Source: Pseudomonadota bacterium (GTDB lineage: Bacteria > Pseudomonadota > Gammaproteobacteria > Burkholderiales > Ferrovaceae). From it: 12,064 nt of DNA. Within the stretch, counting starts at the first letter, position 1; the number at the start of each line of letters is the position of its first letter. Below, one piece after another: positions 7,906-12,064 of this stretch. Both the position numbers and the translations under genes were made by a program. The notes below the pieces were generated by a model that saw nothing but the letters and a program-made list of their open reading frames with translations, was not told where the DNA came from and searched no databases. Where the stretch lies: assembly GCA_021794775.1 (NCBI GenBank), contig JAJYQG010000124.1, forward strand, positions 1 to 12,064. The letters are read 5' to 3'.

Positions 7906-8472
7906 TTACTGCTTGACGGCCTCGACGGACACCGTAATGGTGACGTCGTCCCCGACGAAGGGAACATACTTGCTCATGTTGAAGTCGGAGCGTTTGACCT
8001 GGGTGGTGGCATCCGCACCGCAGGCGTCCTTATGCAGCATGGGGTGAGGCATGCATTTGAAGGAGGTGATGGTCAGGGCCACGGGGCGGGTGACGCCTTT
8101 GAGGGTCAACATCCCGTCGATTTCACTGGGTACGTCACCTTTGAACTTCATCGAGGTTCCCTTGAAGGTGGCGGTGGGGAAACGTTCGGTATCGAGAAAG
8201 TCGGCTTCCTGGATATGTTCGTTGAAATGATCCGAACCGGTGCTGACCGAACGGGTGTCGATGGTGATGTCGGCTGCGCCGGTATGGGCCGCCGTGTCCA
8301 GGGTGATGGTTCCTGAGACCTTGTCGAAGCGGCTCAGTTGGGTGCTGTAGCCGAGATGGCTGTAGGAGAAACGGGCGAAGGTATGGTTGGGGTCGGTGAC
8401 GTAGGTATCGGCGGCATGGGCCAACGATACGGTGGAAAGACATAAGGCCAAGGCCGTCAAAGCATGTTTCAT
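7906..8472 (-). CDS. YceI-family periplasmic lipid-binding protein
   Basis: Secreted 188-residue protein. The N-terminus is a typical Sec signal peptide with cleavage expected after A20 (SLAHA|ADTY). The mature part matches the YceI lipocalin-like beta-barrel: DPNHTFARFSYSHLG near the start, SRFDKVSGTITLD, then TGSDHFNEHIQEADFLDTERFPTATFKGT and the LTLKGVTRPVALTI segment. Family members bind polyisoprenoid lipids such as ubiquinone precursors in a hydrophobic channel; the physiological role is not settled. Two cysteines in KCMPHPMLHKDAC could form a disulfide in the periplasm. The gene stands alone, convergent with the EF-hand gene (62 bases between stops) and divergent from fnr. GGGAG about 7 bases before the ATG is the ribosome binding site, and a sigma-70-like promoter lies upstream. 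Confidence 0.95.
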   Translation of the reverse strand: MKHALTALALCLSTVSLAHAADTYVTDPNHTFARFSYSHLGYSTQLSRFDKVSGTITLDTAAHTGAADITIDTRSVSTGSDHFNEHIQEADFLDTERFPTATFKGTSMKFKGDVPSEIDGMLTLKGVTRPVALTITSFKCMPHPMLHKDACGADATTQVKRSDFNMSKYVPFVGDDVTITVSVEAVKQ

Positions 8473-8508
8473 GGAGCACTCCCGAGGTTAAATAGTTCGT
8501 GTTCGAAC

Positions 8509-8537
8509 AATATAGCGACTATTGTCGCCGAAGGCAA
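8509..8537 (-). promoter_or_regulatory. Sigma-70-type promoter of the yceI gene
   Basis: On the minus strand TTGCCT (complement of 8532-8537, 4 of 6 to consensus) and TATATT (complement of 8509-8514, 5 of 6) are separated by 17 bases. The predicted start is near 8502. The spacer holds an inverted repeat GCGAC-TATT-GTCGC (8515-8528). A 10-bp palindrome TGTTCGAACA (8500-8509) lies between the -10 and the ribosome binding site, a possible repressor site. Confidence 0.55.
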
Positions 8538-8580
8538 GTCCCGAAGTTTGCGCGGGTCGAGACGGTGATCTGGATCCCTT

Positions 8581-8600
8581 CCCCAATTTTTTACTTGGGG
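8581..8600. repeat. Short inverted repeat upstream of fnr
   Basis: CCCCAA and TTGGGG flank an 8-base loop (ttttttac). On the plus strand the stem is followed by TTTTG, superficially like a small terminator. No plus-strand gene ends just upstream, so an operator or a stop for antisense transcription from the yceI side are the alternatives. Confidence 0.3.
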
Positions 8601-8602
8601 TT

Positions 8603-8652
8603 TTGACATAATACAAATTTTTTGACGGATTTATGTCAGGAAAGGGTACAAT
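8603..8652 (+). promoter_or_regulatory. fnr promoter region with TTGAC repeats
   Basis: TACAAT at 8647-8652 is a good -10, with TTGACG at 8622-8627 as -35 at a long 19-base spacing. A second TTTTGAC lies 19 bases upstream (8601-8607). TGACATAA (8604-8611) and TTATGTCA (8631-8638) form a perfect 8-bp inverted repeat across the -35. TTGACATAATACAA (8603-8616) resembles an imperfect FNR box (TTGAT-N4-ATCAA), so autoregulation is possible but unproven. The -10 predicts a start at about 8658. Confidence 0.45.
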
Positions 8653-8685
8653 TCTCCGGTGAATACGACCCCTGACAAGGCAGAC

Positions 8686-9399
8686 ATGAACCTCGCTGAA
8701 CTGAAATCGGTCTGTGGCGCCTGTGGCATCCGTGAACTTTGCCTGCCTGCCGGGCTGAGCGACGAAGAAGTCCATTTGCTCGATCAGCATGTGGCCCATC
8801 GTCAATCGGTGCGCAAGGGAGATTATCTGTACCGGATGGGCGATCCTTTCCGCTCCTTGTTTGCCGTCAGTCATGGGTTTTTCAAGACCGTTCTGGTCCA
8901 TGAGGATGGGCGGGGCCAGGTGACCGGATTCCAGATGATGGGTGAGTTGCTCGGTCTCGAAGCCATCCATTCCGAGCGTCAGGTTTGCGATGCCATTGCC
9001 CTGGAAGACAGTGCGGTTTGCACCATTTCTTTCGAGCAGTTCGAGGAACTGGGGCATCTCATGGGCAACCTGCAACACCGCTTCAATCAGGACCTTTCGC
9101 GGGAAATCGCGCGGGAGCATAGTCTCATGATGCTGCTGGGAACCATGCGTTCCGAGGAGCGTTTGTCGGTTTTTCTGCTGGATTTGGCCCGGCGCCATGA
9201 GCGTCGCCACCAATCGGGCGATGCTTTTGTCCTGCGCATGACCCGTGAAGACATCGGCAGTTATCTGGGGATCAAGCTTGAGACCGTGAGCCGTCTGTTG
9301 TCGCGCTTGCACGACGAAGGGGTTCTCGATGTGCATGGTCGTCATATCCGTATCCTGGATCGCCAGGCACTGGCCCACCGTGGCCAGGACAGCGCCTGA
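8686..9399 (+). CDS. fnr: Fnr-family oxygen-sensing transcription regulator
   Basis: CRP/FNR-type regulator of 237 residues. With a [4Fe-4S] cluster it dimerises without oxygen and binds TTGAT-N4-ATCAA boxes. All four cluster ligands are visible: C10, C13 and C19 in CGACGIRELC (same C-x2-C-x5-C spacing as E. coli C20, C23, C29), and C112 in SAVCTISFE (equivalent of C122, with identical distance from the first cysteine). C101 is extra. A cyclic-nucleotide-like barrel precedes the helix-turn-helix DIGSYLGIKLETVSRLLSRL, whose E199, S202 and R203 match the FNR base-reading residues E209, S212 and R213. I chose ATG 8686 (AAGG 5 bases upstream). GTG 8659, adding nine residues, would sit right at the start predicted from the -10 at 8647. 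The following ompW and hemN genes carry FNR boxes. Confidence 0.95.
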   Translation: MNLAELKSVCGACGIRELCLPAGLSDEEVHLLDQHVAHRQSVRKGDYLYRMGDPFRSLFAVSHGFFKTVLVHEDGRGQVTGFQMMGELLGLEAIHSERQVCDAIALEDSAVCTISFEQFEELGHLMGNLQHRFNQDLSREIAREHSLMMLLGTMRSEERLSVFLLDLARRHERRHQSGDAFVLRMTREDIGSYLGIKLETVSRLLSRLHDEGVLDVHGRHIRILDRQALAHRGQDSA

Positions 9400-9434
9400 T
9401 CATCCCTTTCAGGGACTACCTCTTTTAATGTAGG

Positions 9435-9462
9435 ACGGGTGCGGGTATGTTCCCGTGCCTGT
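9435..9462 (+). terminator. Hairpin downstream of fnr, possible terminator
   Basis: ACGGGTGCGGG (9435-9445) pairs with CCCGTGCCTGT (9452-9462) over 11 positions including three G-U pairs, with a 6-base loop. No T-tract follows, so intrinsic termination is uncertain. A smaller hairpin TCCCT-ttc-AGGGA lies just after the fnr stop (9403-9415). Confidence 0.3.
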
Positions 9463-9517
9463 ACACGCCTTCTTCCCGCGCTCTGTTGCCATTTCATGAC
9501 AGAAATCTCTTTGCCAG

Positions 9518-9559
9518 TTGATCTGGGTCAGAATGTCGCGCCATGCTCTACCCTACCAT
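9518..9559 (+). promoter_or_regulatory. FNR box and class II promoter of ompW
   Basis: TTGATCTGGGTCAG (9518-9531) has a perfect left half-site and a 3-of-5 right half-site to TTGAT-N4-ATCAA. A -10 candidate TACCAT (9554-9559) is placed so that transcription would start near 9566. This puts the box centre (9524.5) at -41.5, the standard class II activator position. The leader would be about 57 bases. Confidence 0.65.
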
Positions 9560-9622
9560 GCGTAGCAGCAGGTTAAGACAAATTCCAACGCCTGTAATCA
9601 ACCGAACCGATGGAGGGAAGTA

Positions 9623-10255
9623 ATGAGCGTTTCTATCAAAAAAACTGTACTGGCGGCTTTCGCCCTGACGAGTCTGGCCGGGATCCTGGCCTCTGCAACG
9701 GCATCGGCCGATGAAAGCCCGTGGCTGGTTCGTGTTCGCATGTTGTACGTCGATACGTCCACCAGCAACGATGCTGGCGGTGGTGTGCCTGCCGATAGCA
9801 TCAAGGTGGCCAACCGTACCCAGCCTGAAGTCGATGTCTCTTACTTTTTTACCCATAACATTTCTGCCGAGTTGATCGCTTCCTATCCGCTGACGCATCA
9901 GGTGCGGGTGAACGGGGCTTACATCGGGGGGTTCCAGGAGCTTCCTCCCATCCTGAACTTGCAATACCACTTCGACGGTATGGGCGCCTTCGTCCCTTAC
10001 GTGGGTGCCGGTGCTGTGTATATGCGCACCATGAACACCTCGCTGGCCGGCGGCGGGTTGACGTTGCAACAGAGCAATTGGGGTGAAGATGTTCAGATCG
10101 GGGCCGAATACAAGCTCGACAACCACTGGTTGCTGAATGCCGACCTGAAGAAAACCTGGGTCAACGTTGGCCTGGATTCCGCGGGCGGGGCCACGATTCT
10201 GCAGTTGCATCCCGACCCCTACATCCTCGGCGTGGGGATTGGATACCGTTTCTAA
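9623..10255 (+). CDS. ompW: OmpW-family outer membrane protein
   Basis: Small eight-stranded outer membrane beta-barrel of 210 residues, of the family thought to pass small hydrophobic molecules. A signal peptide with cleavage expected after A29 (SATASA|DESPW) leads to the family's N-terminal pattern (WLVRVRMLYVD). Next come VDVSYFFTHNISAELIASYP, LPPILNLQYHF, FVPYVGAGAVY and a C-terminal strand ending in YRF, the aromatic end recognised by the BAM assembly machinery. Length is usual for OmpW (about 210). GGAGGG at 9612-9617 gives a strong ribosome binding site for ATG 9623. A 223-base region separates it from fnr and holds an FNR box with class II spacing, so induction without oxygen is expected, as known for ompW in E. 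coli. A perfect hairpin follows the stop. Confidence 0.94.
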   Translation: MSVSIKKTVLAAFALTSLAGILASATASADESPWLVRVRMLYVDTSTSNDAGGGVPADSIKVANRTQPEVDVSYFFTHNISAELIASYPLTHQVRVNGAYIGGFQELPPILNLQYHFDGMGAFVPYVGAGAVYMRTMNTSLAGGGLTLQQSNWGEDVQIGAEYKLDNHWLLNADLKKTWVNVGLDSAGGATILQLHPDPYILGVGIGYRF

Positions 10256-10298
10256 TACGGCTTGATCCAGCCGGTGCCCCCTTCCGCCGGCAAACTTT

Positions 10299-10327
10299 CG
10301 CCACCGCAACGGAATTTTGCGGTGGCG
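10299..10327 (+). terminator. 11-bp perfect hairpin after ompW, possible terminator
   Basis: CGCCACCGCAA (10299-10309) and TTGCGGTGGCG (10317-10327) are exact reverse complements around a 7-base loop. Only GCTTATG follows, without a proper T-tract. It sits 44 bases after the ompW stop, where a terminator or 3'-end-stabilising structure is expected. Confidence 0.5.
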
Positions 10328-10347
10328 GCTTATGCTCGGAGGGGATA

Positions 10348-10378
10348 CAACGGCCCGTATTCGGGTCGTTGACATTTT
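10348..10378 (+). terminator. Second hairpin in the ompW-hemN gap
   Basis: CAACGGCCCG (10348-10357) pairs with CGGGTCGTTG (10362-10371) over 10 positions with one G-U, around a 4-base loop, followed by ACATTTT. It may be the actual ompW terminator. Its right arm contains the TTG of the hemN -35-like TTGACA (10369-10374), so it could instead be an operator. Confidence 0.4.
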
Positions 10379-10405
10379 CCAGTGCGTAAACTTGATATGG
10401 GTCAA
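10369..10405 (+). promoter_or_regulatory. hemN promoter region with FNR box
   Basis: TTGATATGGGTCAA (10392-10405) matches the FNR consensus in 9 of 10 half-site positions. A consensus -35 TTGACA (10369-10374) lies upstream; with 18-base spacing its -10 would be TGATAT (10393-10398), inside the FNR box. Alternatively FNR acts as class II activator with GAAAAT (10428-10433) as -10, giving a start at about 10440, exactly at the hemN ATG. The sequence alone does not decide between these. Confidence 0.6.
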
Positions 10406-10439
10406 ACATGGGTCGTCGAGGGAGGAGGAAAATGAACCC

Positions 10440-11843
10440 ATGAATGCGTATTCCACCATGAACGATGAGATTTCGCCGCGTTTGATGCAGCGGTTCGACA
10501 TCCCCGGCCCTCGCTACACATCCTACCCCACGGCTGACCGTTTTCTGCCCGACGCGCAGGGTGAGCACCTGATCTCGGCCTTGCGGTCGCGTGCGACCAG
10601 CGCTGAGGCTATGCCACTGTCGCTCTACGTTCATCTGCCGTTTTGTGAGTCGGTCTGCTATTACTGCGCCTGCAACAAGGTGATCACCAAGGATCACGGC
10701 AAGGTTGACGATTATCTGCGTTACCTTGACCGCGAAACGGCACTGCTGCAGCCCCATCTGGGCGATGCGCACCATCGCCAGGTGGGTCAGCTGCATCTGG
10801 GCGGCGGTTCACCGACCTTTCTCGACGATGGCGAACTGACCCGGTTGATGGGCTTGCTGCGTGAGCGTTTTCATTTTGTCGAGGGGGCCGAGCTGTCCAT
10901 CGAGATCGATCCGCGCACCGTCAACACCGAGCGTCTGGTGCATTTGCGCCATTTGGGCTTCAGCCGTGTGAGCTTTGGGGTCCAGGATTTTGATCCCGAT
11001 GTTCAACAAGCCGTTCACCGGGTTCAACCCTTTGAACAGGTCGAAGCTTTGGTGCGCGATGTGCGGCGTCTGGGGTTTGAGTCGATCAACCTTGATCTGA
11101 TTTATGGCTTGCCACGGCAAACATCGGAGTCTTTTCGCCGGACCGTGGAACGGGTCCTCTCCATCGAACCCGATCGTTTGGCGTTGTATGCCTACGCCCA
11201 TTTGCCGGCGCGCTTCAAACCGCAGCGCCGCATCGAAGCGGCCGAATTGCCCCGCGCCGATGACAAGGTCGCCATGCTCGATCAGGCCATTCGCGCCTTC
11301 ATGCGGCATGGTTACGATTACATCGGCATGGATCATTTCGCCTTGCCCGACGACCAGTTGGCCCAGGTCAAGCGTCAGGGGCGGTTGCAACGCAATTTTC
11401 AGGGGTACCACGCCCATGCGGGGGTCGACCTGCTCGGCTTGGGGGTCTCATCCATCAGCCAGATCGGTGTCGTGTACAGCCAGTCGCTTAAAACATTGCC
11501 CGACTACTACGCAGCCCTGGATGCGGGGCATTTGCCCGTCGAGCGCGGTCTGACGCTGGATGACGACGATCGCCTGCGCCGTGACGTGATCATGGCGCTG
11601 ATGTGTCAGGGCCGTCTCAATTTTGAGCAGATTGGGCAGCGGCATCGGATCGATGTTGAGCATTACTTTGCCGACGCCTTGGCGCGTCTGCAGGAGTTCG
11701 AAAGGGAAGGCCTCGTGATCCGCTCATGGGCGGGTCTGGAGGTCAGTAGAACCGGTTGGTTTTTCGTGAGGGCCATGGCCATGTGCTTCGACAAGCACCT
11801 GAACTTGCATCACGATCACCAGCGGTTTTCCAAGGTGTTGTAG
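10440..11843 (+). CDS. hemN: Oxygen-independent coproporphyrinogen III oxidase (HemN)
   Basis: Radical SAM enzyme of haem synthesis that decarboxylates coproporphyrinogen III to protoporphyrinogen IX without oxygen, in the cytoplasm. The 467-residue length is close to E. coli HemN (457). The iron-sulfur motif is C69-x3-C73-x2-C76, followed by C78 (CESVCYYCACNK), as in true HemN. Also visible are GPRYTSYPTADRF at the N-terminus, the SAM-binding LGGGSPTFL, SIEIDPRTV, FGVQDFDPDVQ, INLDLIYGLPRQT, YIGMDHFALPDD, RNFQGY and the C-terminal FVRAMAMCFDKHL. These separate it from HemW-type relatives. I chose ATG 10440; the strong GGAGGAGG (10421-10428) lies 11 bases away but only 3 from an out-of-frame ATG at 10432. 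ATG 10458 is an alternative. An FNR box upstream fits its role in low oxygen. Confidence 0.96.
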   Translation: MNAYSTMNDEISPRLMQRFDIPGPRYTSYPTADRFLPDAQGEHLISALRSRATSAEAMPLSLYVHLPFCESVCYYCACNKVITKDHGKVDDYLRYLDRETALLQPHLGDAHHRQVGQLHLGGGSPTFLDDGELTRLMGLLRERFHFVEGAELSIEIDPRTVNTERLVHLRHLGFSRVSFGVQDFDPDVQQAVHRVQPFEQVEALVRDVRRLGFESINLDLIYGLPRQTSESFRRTVERVLSIEPDRLALYAYAHLPARFKPQRRIEAAELPRADDKVAMLDQAIRAFMRHGYDYIGMDHFALPDDQLAQVKRQGRLQRNFQGYHAHAGVDLLGLGVSSISQIGVVYSQSLKTLPDYYAALDAGHLPVERGLTLDDDDRLRRDVIMALMCQGRLNFEQIGQRHRIDVEHYFADALARLQEFEREGLVIRSWAGLEVSRTGWFFVRAMAMCFDKHLNLHHDHQRFSKVL

Positions 11844-11864
11844 CAGTCTCCTAAAGTGGTCTTT

Positions 11865-11900
11865 GCCGCCCCCGGTTCCGGCCGCGGGCGGTTTTCTTTT
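11865..11900 (+). terminator. Rho-independent terminator of hemN
   Basis: CCGCCC (11866-11871) pairs with GGGCGG (11886-11891), with a further CCGG/CCGG pairing possible inside. It is followed directly by TTTTCTTTT (11892-11900). It begins 22 bases after the hemN stop and separates hemN from the PII gene. Confidence 0.85.
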
Positions 11901-11983
11901 GCCTGCCAACCGGGTTATCATGTCGTGCCGTAGGGTGTCGCGCAGCACCGGGCAGCCTGATCGGGAAATTTACGGAGCACACG

Positions 11984-12064
11984 ATGAAATTGATCACCGC
12001 AGTCATCAAGCCTTTCAAGCTGGACGAAGTCCGGGAAGCATTGTCCGAAATCGGAATTTCCGGG
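11984..12064 (+). CDS. Nitrogen regulatory protein PII (GlnB/GlnK), 5' end only
   Basis: The first 27 codons of a PII signalling protein, cut by the right edge (family length about 112). The N-terminus MKLITAVIKPFKLDEVREAL is the highly conserved first strand and helix of PII. By family knowledge the trimer binds 2-oxoglutarate and ATP/ADP and controls nitrogen assimilation through partners such as glutamine synthetase adenylyltransferase, NtrB or AmtB. The uridylylated tyrosine in the T-loop would be beyond the edge, so GlnB and GlnK cannot be told apart here. GGAG (11974-11977) 6 bases upstream supports this ATG. It has its own leader after the hemN terminator, so it is probably a separate transcript; no promoter could be placed with confidence. 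Confidence 0.93.
   Translation, partial: MKLITAVIKPFKLDEVREALSEIGISG

Noticed and set aside
7756..8316. 186-codon plus-strand open frame over the convergent gap and yceI
   Set aside because: Glycine-rich translation antisense to a well-supported YceI protein with signal peptide.
8488..9378. 296-codon minus-strand open frame opposite fnr
   Set aside because: Runs through the yceI promoter region and antisense to Fnr, whose four cysteines and helix-turn-helix are unmistakable.
10317..10439. Upstream extension of hemN in frame to TTG 10317
   Set aside because: It would translate the hairpins and FNR box, and it lacks resemblance to HemN N-termini, which begin shortly before GPRYTSYPTA.
9548..10501. 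317-codon minus-strand open frame opposite ompW
   Set aside because: Covers regulatory sequence, hairpins and parts of two good genes; translation has no family resemblance.
1..12064. Mobile element, prophage, CRISPR, tRNA or riboswitch
   Set aside because: No transposase, integrase, repeat array, cloverleaf or recognisable aptamer was seen; genes are housekeeping or signalling types with even composition.

Overview
The window looks like ordinary chromosomal DNA from a GC-rich proteobacterium, most likely a betaproteobacterium. This rests on the style of the Fnr N-terminus (a Leu-Cys-Leu-Pro run after the cysteine cluster), the HemN start region and the presence of OmpW, YceI, PsiE and PII proteins. 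It is an inference from remembered families, not a database match. No mobile element, CRISPR array, tRNA or rRNA was seen. No gene-free stretch exceeds about 225 bases.

Layout. (1) Minus strand, 1-1889: psiE-like membrane protein gene followed after 2 bases by sppA, whose 3' end lies beyond the left edge. (2) Plus strand, 2024-7843: a signalling cluster. It holds a stand-alone Aer/CetB-type PAS protein, a membrane chemoreceptor with HAMP, MCP signalling and C-terminal zinc-binding CZB domains (CetA-like), an EAL-CBS-GGDEF cyclic-di-GMP protein, and an uncharacterised EF-hand membrane protein that overlaps the EAL-GGDEF gene by four bases. (3) Minus strand, 7906-8472: a secreted YceI protein, convergent with the cluster. 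(4) Plus strand, 8686-11843: fnr, ompW and hemN. ompW and hemN each have a recognisable FNR box just upstream, so the regulator sits beside two probable targets. (5) Plus strand, 11984 to the right edge: the first 27 codons of a PII protein (glnB/glnK), after a strong intrinsic terminator.

How it works together. The central cluster reads as a redox/energy-sensing and motility-control locus. The PAS protein keeps the FAD-binding motif of Aer and the adjacent receptor lacks a periplasmic sensor, so together they form a split Aer, like the CetA/CetB pair of Campylobacter. The CZB domain may add zinc or oxidant sensing, and the EAL-GGDEF protein links the locus to cyclic-di-GMP. The right half is an oxygen-response module: Fnr carries all four iron-sulfur cysteines, OmpW is an FNR-type outer membrane protein, and HemN makes protoporphyrinogen without oxygen.

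The most interesting points are the split energy-taxis receptor carrying a CZB domain, the uncharacterised EF-hand/cysteine membrane protein coupled to the cyclic-di-GMP gene, the class II FNR promoter geometry at ompW, and the unusual hemN start region, where FNR box, Shine-Dalgarno and a three-codon ORF compete. None of these amounts to a demonstrably new system.
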